Of a stretch of 64,000 bases of DNA, positions 33,925-42,702 are shown piece after piece. The notes under the pieces are model-generated. The model was not told the DNA's origin, ran no database searches, and saw only the letters and a list, made by a program, of their open reading frames with translations. Origin of the DNA: Pigmentiphaga aceris (GTDB lineage Bacteria > Pseudomonadota > Gammaproteobacteria > Burkholderiales > Burkholderiaceae_B); the NCBI RefSeq assembly GCF_008119665.1, contig NZ_CP043046.1, positions 2,604,001 to 2,668,000 on the forward strand, read 5' to 3'. The translations under genes were made by a program, and so were the position numbers. The first letter of the stretch is position 1; every line of letters begins with the position of its first letter.

Positions 33925-35195
33925 GCCAGCGCAATTTCCTGGCAGATAGCCAGACCCAGCCCCGCGCCAAGATCGCGTCGGTGTTTGGCGCGCCAGAATC
34001 GCTCGAACAGCAAGGGGATTTGCGCCGGGTCTACGCCAGGCCCCATGTCTCGCACGGTCATGGCGTCGTGCTGTATGTCTATGCTGACAGTGGTCTGCGC
34101 CGGGGCGTGCTGGATGGCGTTTTCCAGCAGGTTTTTCAATAGGGTGAACAGCGCGCCGCGATCGGCTTGCCAGGTGACATCGGCGTTAGTTGCCGTCACC
34201 ACCAAGCAGACATCAGCGGCTTCGGCCATGCGCTGCAAGTAAGAGACGGCCTCGTTGGCGGCATTTTCCAGGCGGACGACCGTGAAAACGTAGTTGCGGA
34301 CTTCGCTTGCCTCGGCCAGCAGCAGCAACTGCTGCACTTGGCGCGTCATGTACTCGACGTCGCCCAGCAGAAATTTGCAGTCTTCGTTGCCGTCGCCCAT
34401 CAGTTCGATCTGTGCCCGAATCAATGCAAGCGGGGTCTTCAGTTCGTGGGCGGCGTTGCCGAGAAATTCCTTTTGCACGCGGTAGCCCTGTTCAAGGCGT
34501 TCCAGCACCCGATTGAAGCTGTCCACCAACGGTGCGATCTCGGCGGGAATGGTCCGTGTATCAAGCCGGGCGTGCATGGAACGTGGCGAAATGGCGGCGG
34601 CAGAATCCGATACTTTTCTGAGCGGCTTCAGGGTGTAGCGCAAGCTGATGTAGGCACACAGACCCAGCGCCACCAGCAGAATCAGGCTGAACACGATGAT
34701 GCCCGTGACAACCAAGGGCATGGCAACACGGTGCAGCAAGCTCATCATTCGGTGGCTGACGGCCAACTGGAAATACCAGGTCTTTCCGTCGTGCACGATG
34801 GGCTCGGTGGCAGCAAGCATATCGGTGCCATCGCGCTTGAGATCAAAGCGCAAGCGCTTCAACTGGCGCACATCTCCTTCATTTGGCCAGAGGGTATCGT
34901 CCGCATTCGCCTGAAAGGCCACTTGTCCGGTGTCGTCCAGCACCCGATAGGCGATTTCCCGCCGCAGGCTATCAAGCACCCACAACATGTCGTATTCGTC
35001 GGGGTTCATGCCAACGGGTCTGCCGTTGCTGTCGAACCTGAGGTCCTCGGCCATTTCGCTGGCCAGATCGGCAAAGTCCAGTCTGACCAGCACATTGCCT
35101 TGAACCGCCACGATGCCTGCCAACAGCAGCAGCACCATGCTCATGACCAGGCCGGCAACGTAGGCCAGCAGGACTTTCGTGCGCAGGCTATTCAT
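33858..35195 (-). CDS. Sensor histidine kinase
   Basis: This is a membrane histidine kinase of about 445 residues. It has an N-terminal helix (VLLAYVAGLVMSMVLLLLAGIVAV), a periplasmic sensor of about 130 residues, a second helix (VVTGIIVFSLILLVALGLCAYISL), a HAMP linker, the phospho-His box NAAHELKTPLALIRAQIEL, N box LLKNLLENAIQHAP and G boxes VRDMGPGVDP and DLGAGLGLAICQEI. The ATG at 35195 overlaps the response-regulator stop; 35210 is an alternative. It is paired with the regulator and MipA genes and may sense envelope or toxic-compound stress. Confidence 0.92.
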   Translation of the reverse strand: MNSLRTKVLLAYVAGLVMSMVLLLLAGIVAVQGNVLVRLDFADLASEMAEDLRFDSNGRPVGMNPDEYDMLWVLDSLRREIAYRVLDDTGQVAFQANADDTLWPNEGDVRQLKRLRFDLKRDGTDMLAATEPIVHDGKTWYFQLAVSHRMMSLLHRVAMPLVVTGIIVFSLILLVALGLCAYISLRYTLKPLRKVSDSAAAISPRSMHARLDTRTIPAEIAPLVDSFNRVLERLEQGYRVQKEFLGNAAHELKTPLALIRAQIELMGDGNEDCKFLLGDVEYMTRQVQQLLLLAEASEVRNYVFTVVRLENAANEAVSYLQRMAEAADVCLVVTATNADVTWQADRGALFTLLKNLLENAIQHAPAQTTVSIDIQHDAMTVRDMGPGVDPAQIPLLFERFWRAKHRRDLGAGLGLAICQEIALAHGWQLTAERAEPGLRFRLSSK

Positions 35196-35865
35196 TTTCA
35201 CGAAGCGCATACCCCAAGCCCCTGACGTTGACGATGCGCTGGCATGAATCGATGGCCAGCAGCTTGCGGCGAATGCGGTGCACCGCGACATCGAGCGCAT
35301 TCGGGGTAACCGCGTCGCTCAGTCCCCATGCCGCCGCTTCCAGCGCGCTGCGACGGACAACCTCGCCGGGTTTGCGCAAGAGCAGCAGCATGATGTGCAC
35401 CTCGGCAGGGGCCAGGGTGACGCGCTCGTCCCCGTTTGACAGCTCGCTGTTGCTGGTGTGCAGCGTCAGGTCGCCGTGACTGGGATCCAGCGAGCGGAAA
35501 TCCACGGGACGGCGCAGCAGCGCACGCACGCGCGCCACCATTTCGTCCATCGCGAAGGGCTTGGGCAGGTAATCGTCTGCGCCGGCATCCAGGCCTTCGA
35601 TGCGGTCATGCAAGGCATCGCGCGCCGTCAGCACCAGGCAGGGCACGCGATGCCCGGCATTGCGCAGCTTTTGCAGCAAGGCCAGCCCGTCGCCGTCGGG
35701 CAACCCCCGATCGAGGACCAGAGCGTCATAAGGCATCTGTTGAAGCGATGTCCACGCCGCATCGATACGGTCGCACACGTCGACACCAATGCCTGCTGCG
35801 CTCAGGCCCTTGTGTATGAGCGTGGCAAGACGCTCATGGTCTTCGATCAGGAGGATTCGGCTCAT
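35188..35865 (-). CDS. OmpR-family response regulator
   Basis: This 225-residue two-component regulator has a receiver domain (RILLIEDHERLATLIHKGL; phospho-acceptor Asp in ALVLDRGLPDGDGL; Thr in CLVLTARDA; Lys in DYLPKPFAMDE) and an OmpR-type winged helix (LTLAPAEVHIMLLLLRKPGEVV, then ALDVAVHRIRRKLLA, IVNVRGLGYALRE). It is translationally coupled to mipA upstream (ATGA) and to the kinase downstream (overlap). A direct-repeat site typical of such regulators lies in the shared promoter with the efflux genes. Confidence 0.95.
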   Translation of the reverse strand: MSRILLIEDHERLATLIHKGLSAAGIGVDVCDRIDAAWTSLQQMPYDALVLDRGLPDGDGLALLQKLRNAGHRVPCLVLTARDALHDRIEGLDAGADDYLPKPFAMDEMVARVRALLRRPVDFRSLDPSHGDLTLHTSNSELSNGDERVTLAPAEVHIMLLLLRKPGEVVRRSALEAAAWGLSDAVTPNALDVAVHRIRRKLLAIDSCQRIVNVRGLGYALRENE

Positions 35866-36764
35866 TGGAAGCGGTAGGTATATCCAAGCATCACGCGGTT
35901 CTCGGTGGAGCTGTCGACCAGCGAGCTGTTCTTGATGCTCTTTGGCAGGCTCGACATCGCAAGGTCTGCGAACAGGGAGTGTCGTTGATCGATCATGTAG
36001 ATGGCACGCAGTCCGACTTCAGCGGTGGTGCCGGATTTGCCGGTATAGGCAGCACGGCCCACGCGGGCTTCGCTGTCGCGTACGCCGAAATAGTAGTCGA
36101 CGTATTTATCGTCTTGCCAGATGGCCCCCGCACGCGGCGTGAGCATCAGTTTGCCGCCCACCTTCCAGGTTCGTTCCACCCCCAGGCTGAACTGCTGGCC
36201 TTTGCTGTTGCCCGACAGATCGCCCAGCCACGCGGCTTTCACGTCGGCCAGATCGTTCTTCCATTCCACTTCGGCGCCACCCCAGAAGCCTCCCTTGCGT
36301 TCGCGCATGCCGTTCAGGATCGCCGCATCTTTGGCTTCGTAACCGCTGCCGTCGTACTTGGCCACCAGGTTGAAATTGAGTTGGTTGGATGCGTTGATAT
36401 TGAAGCTGGGCAGCTTCAGTCCGATCTTGGGGCCGAATATTTCGATGTACTGGTTTTCGAACTGCACCAGCGGCAGCACCTTGTTGTCGCGACTGATGTC
36501 GGTGTAGGGCTTTTGCGCGCTGATGACACCCGCGCCCACCGACCACGTGGTTGACGGCTGACCGTTGCCGCCCGGTGCTTGCGCCATGGCGGGCAGGGTG
36601 CAGCTCAGTGCGGCGGCAAGCGAAGACAGGCGCGCCAGATTGACTGCGCGTCGGGCGTGTCTGGCGCGACGGGATGCCGGAGTAATTCGTGCATCGCTGA
36701 GTGTGGTGCTGCCTGAAACACCAGTCAGGGCGATATCTCGGGCGGAATGCGTGGCGGGATGCAT
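35862..36764 (-). CDS. MipA/OmpV-family outer-membrane protein
   Basis: This 300-residue outer-membrane beta-barrel protein of the MipA/OmpV family has a long N-terminus ending in a signal (NLARLSSLAAALSCTLPAMAQA). The mature part begins STTWSVGAGVISAQKPYTDISRDNKVLPLVQFENQYIEIFGPKIGLKL, diagnostic for the family, and ends with VMLGYTYRFQ, the C-terminal aromatic of barrel proteins. It is first in an operon with the two-component genes, an arrangement often seen with MipA-like proteins in Burkholderiales. Its role may be stress-related permeability. Confidence 0.9.
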   Translation of the reverse strand: MHPATHSARDIALTGVSGSTTLSDARITPASRRARHARRAVNLARLSSLAAALSCTLPAMAQAPGGNGQPSTTWSVGAGVISAQKPYTDISRDNKVLPLVQFENQYIEIFGPKIGLKLPSFNINASNQLNFNLVAKYDGSGYEAKDAAILNGMRERKGGFWGGAEVEWKNDLADVKAAWLGDLSGNSKGQQFSLGVERTWKVGGKLMLTPRAGAIWQDDKYVDYYFGVRDSEARVGRAAYTGKSGTTAEVGLRAIYMIDQRHSLFADLAMSSLPKSIKNSSLVDSSTENRVMLGYTYRFQ

Positions 36765-36815
36765 GGCGATTTGCCTTGGCGGCTGTTGAAAGACGCCATG
36801 CTCGTGCTGCCCGTC

Positions 36816-36832
36816 TTACACAACACTTACCC
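36816..36832. promoter_or_regulatory. OmpR-type direct-repeat site
   Basis: TTACAC (36816-36821) and TTACCC (36827-36832) are spaced 11 bp apart, the helical repeat typical of OmpR/PhoB-family operators. It lies in the divergent region between mipA and the efflux genes; an inverted copy ACACTTAC/GTAAGTGT spans 36823-36830 and 36882-36889. Control by the adjacent response regulator is inferred. Confidence 0.45.
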
Positions 36833-36961
36833 GACTTCGCACTGAAAAAATACGTTCGCAACCTCATTCGATTGGCTTTCAGTAAGTGTCCGGAAAGTTG
36901 CCCGGTCCGATAGTGCCGTCCATTGCAGACCAAGGCGCATGCGCTTTCGACATCTCAGCCA

Positions 36962-37426
36962 ATGAACGTCCTATCTCGATTTTCATCTTTCATGTCTTGC
37001 AGGCAGCCGCGCGAATTCAGCGTAGATGCGGTCCCGGCAGAGGTGCTTGCTCAACGCCCTGATATCTACGCGGCCGCGCAGGATGTCGTGGCTGCCAGTG
37101 CTGCATCCGTGCAGGCAGACGCACAGCGCAGCGGCAACGCCCAGGCTGCGGCCAACGGATTCGATCGTGCCTACCAGGCAACGGCAGCAAGTTATCGGGC
37201 TGGTGCTACCAGCCTTTTCGATCTGGAAGATGCGCGCCGCAGTCTGGTTGCTGCGCAGAACACCATGATCGATCTGCACCGCGAGCGCCTGTTTGCCTGG
37301 ATTGCGCTGTATCGCTCGGTGGGCGGTGGGTGGACGTCCACGCTGCCGACACCGCTTGCCCAACATCCGAATACCCGCGTCGATGTCCCCGTGGCGTCGC
37401 ACCCCCACCCGAGACACCCCGCATGA
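36962..37426 (+). pseudogene. Remnant of NodT/TolC-type outer-membrane efflux protein
   Basis: This is a 154-residue open frame made of two pieces of an outer-membrane factor normally about 450-500 residues long. The segment DAVPAEVLAQRPDIYAAAQDVVAASA is the mid-protein NodT motif (LPSDLLxRRPDxxxAE type), and it joins almost directly to the C-terminal part AYQATAASYRAGATSLFDLEDARRSLVAAQNTMIDLHRERLFAWIALYRSVGGGW. The N-terminal half with signal and the barrel region are missing. The reading frame is open and overlaps the next gene by ATGA, so an in-frame deletion is likely. It cannot form a TolC-like channel. Confidence 0.8.
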
Positions 37427-38577
37427 AAACATCACACAAATATTCGCTGGCCATTGGCCTGGCGCTGACGAGCGCGACCTTGGCCTACGCGTTGGCGATG
37501 GAGAACCCGGAACCCGTTGAAGCGGAAGTGCCCGCGGTAGTGCAACCGGCCCTGACCGTGGCCACCGCCACGCTGCAAGCGGCAAGTTTCCCGGTTCGTG
37601 TCAGCGCCAATGGCAACCTCATGGCCTGGCAGGAAGCGAGCATCGGTGCCGAGGCCAATAACCTGCGGCTGAACGAGGTCAAGGTCAATGTTGGCGACAA
37701 GGTGCGCCGTGGGCAAGTGCTGGCAAGCTTTGCCGCAGCCACGGTGGATGCCGAACTGGCGCAAAGCCGAGCCACGGTCACTGAGGCAGAGGTGGCGCTG
37801 AGCGAAGCCGCCGCCAACGCCGAGCGCGGGCGCATGTTGCAGGAAACCGGCGCGCTGGCGGGTCAACAGATTCAGCAATATGCATTTGCCGAACGCACGG
37901 CACGGGCTCGGCTGGATGCCGCCAAGGCTGCCGAGAAAACCCAGCAGCTGCGGCTGGCTCAGACGCGAATCCTTGCACCGGACGATGGGGTGATTTCTGC
38001 GCGCACGGCGACGGTGGGTGCAGTGGTGCCCGCTGGCCAGGAACTGTTTCGTCTGATTCGAGGCGGACGGCTTGAGTGGCGTGCCGAGGTGGCAGCGGCC
38101 GATCTGGCCAAGCTCAAACCGGGACAGATCGTGTGGGTGACGCCTACAGGCGGTGATCCGATCGAAGGGCGTTTGCGTGTGTTGGCACCGGTAACCGACA
38201 TTCAGACCCGCAATGGGTTGGCCTATGTGGACCTGCCTGCAAATGAAACTGCCCGCGCAGGCATGTTCGCGCGGGGTGAATTCCAGCTGGGCAATACCGA
38301 GGTGATGAGCCTGCCACAGCGCGCGGTGCAGATACGTGAGGGTTTCAGCTATGTCATGCGAGTAGGGCCGGATTCCCGGGTCATCCAGACCAAGGTGATA
38401 TCGGGCCGTCGTTCGGGTGACCGCATCGAAATCCTGGCTGGTCTGGAGGCGAATCATCGCGTGGTGGTGTCCGGGGCGGCATTCATCGGGCAGGGCGATC
38501 TGGTGCGGGTGAATGAAGAAGGCAAAACAGAACGCGCAATAGAACTCTCGACAACGGGCCACCGCGCAGCGCAATGA
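37423..38577 (+). CDS. RND efflux periplasmic adaptor (HlyD-type)
   Basis: This 384-residue membrane-fusion protein has an N-terminal signal/anchor (YSLAIGLALTSATLAYALA), a lipoyl-like half VSANGNLMAWQEASIGAEANNLRLNEVKVNVGDKVRRGQVLASF, an alpha-hairpin (residues about 110-185), the second lipoyl half RILAPDDGVISARTATVGAVVPAGQELF and a beta-barrel with GLAYVDLPANETARAGMFARGEF. The start overlaps the outer-membrane remnant (ATGA) and the stop overlaps the RND gene. It joins the pump to an outer-membrane channel that must be supplied from elsewhere. Confidence 0.92.
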   Translation: MKTSHKYSLAIGLALTSATLAYALAMENPEPVEAEVPAVVQPALTVATATLQAASFPVRVSANGNLMAWQEASIGAEANNLRLNEVKVNVGDKVRRGQVLASFAAATVDAELAQSRATVTEAEVALSEAAANAERGRMLQETGALAGQQIQQYAFAERTARARLDAAKAAEKTQQLRLAQTRILAPDDGVISARTATVGAVVPAGQELFRLIRGGRLEWRAEVAAADLAKLKPGQIVWVTPTGGDPIEGRLRVLAPVTDIQTRNGLAYVDLPANETARAGMFARGEFQLGNTEVMSLPQRAVQIREGFSYVMRVGPDSRVIQTKVISGRRSGDRIEILAGLEANHRVVVSGAAFIGQGDLVRVNEEGKTERAIELSTTGHRAAQ

Positions 38578-41500
38578 ACATGAATATTTCTGCGTGGGCG
38601 ATCCGCAACCCGATTCCGGTCATTCTGCTTTTTGTATTGATGACGCTTGGCGGACTGATGTCGTTCGCCGCGATGAAGATCCAGAATTTTCCCGACATGG
38701 ATGTGCCGACCGTGACGGTATCGGCCAGCTTGCCGGGTGCTTCACCGTCCCAGATGGAAACCGAGGTTGCCCGCAAGATCGAGAATGCGCTGACAAGCGT
38801 GCAGGGCATCAAGCACATCACGTCCACGCTGACGGACGGTGAAGCCAATATCACCGTCGAGTTCCGGCTGGAAAAGCCCACGCAGGAAGCGGTGGACGAT
38901 GTACGCGACGCGATTTCCCGTGTGCGCGCCGATCTGCCCGCCAACCTGCGCGATCCGGTGGTCAAGAAGCTGGAACTTGCGGGCACCCCGATTCTGACCT
39001 ACACGCTGGCCTCGGCGCACATGGACGAAGAGGCCCTGTCCTGGTTTGTCGACAACGAGCTTGGCAAGACTCTGCGTGCAATACGCGGCGTGGGGGCAGT
39101 CAACCGTGTGGGCGGCGCGACCCGTGAAATACGGGTCGATCTGGACCCGCATCGTTTGTTTGCCCTGCACACCACGGCTGCCGACATTTCGCACCAATTG
39201 CAGGGCGTGCAACAGGAAGCCTCGGGTGGGCGCGTGGGCCTGGGTGGGGCCGAGCAGTCGGTGCGGGTGATCGGCACGGTACAGACTGCCGACGCACTGG
39301 GCGCCATGTCCTTGAGCTTGAGTGACGGGCGACGTATCCGCTTGGACGAAGTCGCGACCGTCAGCGATTCAATTGCCGAGCCGCGTGCTGCGTCCTTGTT
39401 GAATGGCGTACCTGTCGTCGGGCTTGAGATCGTGCGTGCGCGTGGGTTCGGTGAGCTGGATGTGGCCGACGGCGTGCGCACGGCCCTGGCCTCGCTGCGT
39501 GTCAAACATCCCGACCTGACGATCACCGAAGCCTTCAATTCCATCGATCCGGTGATTGAAAACTATCAGGGATCGGTGCGTTTGCTGTTCGAGGGCGCAG
39601 CGCTTGCCGTGCTGGTGGTGTTCCTGTTCCTGCGTGACTGGCGAGCCACCGTGGTGGTGGCGGTGGCCTTGCCGCTATCGATCATTCCGACCTTTGCACT
39701 GATGCACTGGATGGGATTCACGCTGAACATGGTGACCTTGCTGTCCCTATCCCTGGTGGTGGGGGTGGTGGTGGACGACGCCATCGTCGAAATCGAGAAC
39801 ATCGAACGCCATCTGCGGTCTGGCAAAACGCCGTTCGCTGCGTCGATGGATGCTGCGACCGAGATCGGGCTGGCGGTAGTCGCCACCACCTTCACCTTGA
39901 TCGCCGTGTTTTTGCCGACTGCCTTCATGCCGGGCATGGCCGGACGATTTTTCGTTCAGTTCGGCTGGACGGCGGCGGGCGCGGTGTTCTTCTCGCTGGC
40001 TGTTGCCCGCTTGCTGACACCCATGATGGCGGCGTACTTGCTGCGATCGCCTGCCAAGCACGTGGCCACTGAGCCTGCGTGGGTGCGTCACTATCTGATT
40101 GCGGCGCGTTGGTGCCTGCGGCACCGTGCCATCACGGCAACGCTTGCAACGCTGCTGTTCGTCGGCTGTCTGGTGCTGGCCGTTCAATTGCCGTCTGCGT
40201 TCATTCCACCGGAGGACGATGCCCAGACGCAAGTCAGGCTGACGCTTGCGCCCGGCAGCGAGTTGCGTGACACGATTGCAATGGCCGAGCGCGCAAGGCT
40301 TTTGCTTGCGCAACAGGCTCACGTGCGCCTGGTCTACGCCGCCATCGGTGGCGGAAACACCGGAGGCGACCCGGTTGAAGCCGTGGCGGCATCTGCGTCA
40401 GATGTGCGCACCGCCGTGCTGACGCTGAACCTGACGCCGCGTACTGAGCGCAACGGTGTGCGCAAGCAGCAGATCGAACGACAACTGCGCCAGGCGCTGG
40501 CCGTACTCGCTGGCGTCAGGGTTTCGGTTGGCATGCCGGGGTCAAATGAACCTTACGTGCTGGTGCTTGGCGGGGAAGACAGTCGTGTGCTTGAACGGCA
40601 CGCCTTGCAGGTCGAAAGAGAGCTGCGCGCCATTCCGGGGATCGGGGCGGTGACGTCCAGTGCCAGCCTGGTGCGGCCCGAACTGACGGTGATGCCGGAC
40701 TTTGCACGGGCCGCCGACCTGGGCGTGTCGTCATCGACCATTGCTCAGACCTTGCGTGTTGCCACCGTTGGCGACTACGAACAGGAACTGGCAAAACTGA
40801 ATCTGGGCGAACGGCAGGTGCCGGTGCTGGTGCGCTTGCACAACGCCGCGCGCGAAGATATCGACACGCTCAAACGCCTACCGGTGCCCGGCGCGCGTGG
40901 GCCGGTGGCCTTGGAAAACGTGGCAACGTTGGAAATCGGCAGTGGGCCGGCCGAGATCACGCGTCATGACCGCATGCGCAATATCAATATCGAGATTGAG
41001 GTCAGCGAGCGTTCGCTCAGTGAGATTGAAGATGCCGTGTTGACCTTGTCCAGCTTGCAGCAACTGCCCACAGGCGTCACGCGCAGCGTGGTGGGTGATG
41101 CCGAATCCATGAACGAACTGGCAACCGGCTTTGGCATCGCGATGCTGACCGGCGTGCTGTGCATATATATGGTGCTGGTGCTGCTGCTGAGAGACTTCGC
41201 GCAGCCAGGGACGATTCTGACGGCATTGGTGCTGGCGGTTCCCGGCGCGGTGCTGGCCTTGTTCCTGACCGGGTCGGCACTGTCTATGCCATCGATGATC
41301 GGCTTGATCATGTTGATGGGCATCGCCACGAAGAATTCGATTCTGCTGGTCGACTACATCATCATCGCGCGCCGTGAACACGGCTTGAACCGCATGGATG
41401 CCATGATCGACGCCTGCCGCAAGCGGGCACGCCCCATCGTCATGACCACGCTTGCAATGGGTGGCGGCATGGTCCCCGTGGCAATGGGGCTGATCGGCGA

Positions 41501-41642
41501 CCCGAGTTTCCGCATGCCGATGGCAATTGTGGTGATTGGCGGCTTGATCAGCTCCACTGTACTGAGCCTGTTGGTGGTGCCAGTGGTCTACAGCTATGTG
41601 GATGACGGGATGCGATGGGTGTTCAGGCGGGGGGATGCATAA
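38574..41642 (+). CDS. RND efflux inner-membrane transporter
   Basis: This 1022-residue resistance-nodulation-division transporter has twelve membrane helices and two periplasmic loops. It has the N-terminal AIRNPIPVILLFVLMTLGGL, the proton-relay Asp pair in GVVVDDAIVEIENIERH (TM4), the TM10 lysine in LMGIATKNSILLVDYIIIARREHG and the C-terminal PVVYSYVDDGMRW. No HME-type metal signature was recognised, so it is more like multidrug HAE1 pumps. It is coupled to the adaptor gene. Regulation by the divergent two-component system is likely. Confidence 0.93.
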   Translation: MNMNISAWAIRNPIPVILLFVLMTLGGLMSFAAMKIQNFPDMDVPTVTVSASLPGASPSQMETEVARKIENALTSVQGIKHITSTLTDGEANITVEFRLEKPTQEAVDDVRDAISRVRADLPANLRDPVVKKLELAGTPILTYTLASAHMDEEALSWFVDNELGKTLRAIRGVGAVNRVGGATREIRVDLDPHRLFALHTTAADISHQLQGVQQEASGGRVGLGGAEQSVRVIGTVQTADALGAMSLSLSDGRRIRLDEVATVSDSIAEPRAASLLNGVPVVGLEIVRARGFGELDVADGVRTALASLRVKHPDLTITEAFNSIDPVIENYQGSVRLLFEGAALAVLVVFLFLRDWRATVVVAVALPLSIIPTFALMHWMGFTLNMVTLLSLSLVVGVVVDDAIVEIENIERHLRSGKTPFAASMDAATEIGLAVVATTFTLIAVFLPTAFMPGMAGRFFVQFGWTAAGAVFFSLAVARLLTPMMAAYLLRSPAKHVATEPAWVRHYLIAARWCLRHRAITATLATLLFVGCLVLAVQLPSAFIPPEDDAQTQVRLTLAPGSELRDTIAMAERARLLLAQQAHVRLVYAAIGGGNTGGDPVEAVAASASDVRTAVLTLNLTPRTERNGVRKQQIERQLRQALAVLAGVRVSVGMPGSNEPYVLVLGGEDSRVLERHALQVERELRAIPGIGAVTSSASLVRPELTVMPDFARAADLGVSSSTIAQTLRVATVGDYEQELAKLNLGERQVPVLVRLHNAAREDIDTLKRLPVPGARGPVALENVATLEIGSGPAEITRHDRMRNINIEIEVSERSLSEIEDAVLTLSSLQQLPTGVTRSVVGDAESMNELATGFGIAMLTGVLCIYMVLVLLLRDFAQPGTILTALVLAVPGAVLALFLTGSALSMPSMIGLIMLMGIATKNSILLVDYIIIARREHGLNRMDAMIDACRKRARPIVMTTLAMGGGMVPVAMGLIGDPSFRMPMAIVVIGGLISSTVLSLLVVPVVYSYVDDGMRWVFRRGDA

Positions 41643-41654
41643 GCACCACAGGTA

Positions 41655-42269
41655 TTACTCCCAGCGTTGTTGATACGAGAACGTCGGCAGCTTCCAGCCG
41701 AAGCGCAGCGCCAGCATGCGCATCGCAATGCCGACGACAAAGCTCAACACGGTGGTCAACTCGTGGTTCACGTCCAGCGCGCGCAAGCCCAGGAACAGGC
41801 AGCACACCACCAGCGACACACTGGCGTACAGCTCGCGCTGGAACACCACGGGCATCTGGTTGCACAGCACATCGCGCAACACCCCGCCAAAAATGCCGGT
41901 GATCATGCCGGCCATGATCACCACCGGCAGGGCGTAGTTCATGCGCAATGCAATGTCGCAGCCGATCAAGGAGAACGCCACCAGGCCCATCGCGTCCAGC
42001 GCCAGGAATAGGCGCTTGAGTCGGTGCATGTGCGGGGCCACCAGCACCGTCAGCAGGCCCGCGCTGATCACCAGCGCGATGTAGCCAGGGTGTTGTGTCC
42101 AACCGATGGGGAAGTTGCCAAGAATGACGTCGCGCACCGTGCCGCCGCCCAAGGCGGTGACAAAGGCAATGACCGCCACGCCGAACACGTCCATGTTGCG
42201 GCGTCCGGCGGCCAGCGCGCCGGACATGGCCTCGGCAGCGATGGCAACCAGATAGATGAAGGTCAGCAT
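41655..42269 (-). CDS. UPF0126/TRIC-family membrane protein under glycine riboswitch
   Basis: This 204-residue integral membrane protein has seven helices in two repeats, each with the family glycine-rich motif: ALGGGTVRDVILGNFP in the first and GIFGGVLRDVLCNQMP in the second. UPF0126 proteins are related to trimeric intracellular cation channels. A tandem glycine riboswitch precedes it on the same strand, so its physiological substrate is probably glycine or a linked compound. The start at 42269 has a G-rich ribosome site (GCGGGGGC). It is convergent with the RND pump gene, 12 bases apart. Confidence 0.9.
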   Translation of the reverse strand: MLTFIYLVAIAAEAMSGALAAGRRNMDVFGVAVIAFVTALGGGTVRDVILGNFPIGWTQHPGYIALVISAGLLTVLVAPHMHRLKRLFLALDAMGLVAFSLIGCDIALRMNYALPVVIMAGMITGIFGGVLRDVLCNQMPVVFQRELYASVSLVVCCLFLGLRALDVNHELTTVLSFVVGIAMRMLALRFGWKLPTFSYQQRWE

Positions 42270-42379
42270 GCCGGCCCCCGCAGGGAAACAGGCGTGGCGA
42301 TGGCAGAACGGGTGTGCAGCACAGGAGGCTCCAGGTAGGGAAGGGCGCGCGTGGCCGCGAGCCCGGTAATGCCTCTCCC

Positions 42380-42561
42380 CCTGTCCTTGTTACCTGAGAG
42401 TTCGAGCTGCTGCGCAGCCTGCCCCTTCGGTGGACCCGATCATGCACCAGCAGTCGGGCCGCTCTCCAGTCGGCGATCTATTTCTGCGGTCCGTTTACCT
42501 GAGCGATGATGGGAGTTTGCGCCTTCGGTGGGCGTGCTGCTGCACGCCGCTCTCCCGCAGA
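42380..42561 (-). ncRNA. Tandem glycine riboswitch
   Basis: On the minus strand two glycine aptamers follow each other. Aptamer 1 (42561 to 42483) reads TCTGCGG-GAGAG, CACCGAAGGCGCAAACTCCC and GCTCAGGTAAA-CGGACCGCAGA, closed by a 7-bp P1 (42555-42561 with 42483-42489). Aptamer 2 (about 42472 to 42380) reads GGAGAGCGG, CCACCGAAGGGGCAGG and ACTCTCAGGTAACAAGGACAGG. The CACCGAAGG and CTCAGGTAA signatures are those of the glycine class. The coding start of the UPF0126 gene is 110 bases downstream, leaving room for an expression platform. No other feature was seen between 42562 and the SDR gene end at 42703. Confidence 0.95.
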
Positions 42562-42702
42562 GAAGCTGACATTATCCACGGTCAGGGCCGGCCTGCCCAG
42601 CCCAGGACGCGCGCCCAAGTCATCTGCGCAACGCTCCGGGCCGGCATCGTCGTTATCGGCATGGCGGCTGTCAGCCGGTACTGCCGATCTGGCAACCGCA
42701 GG

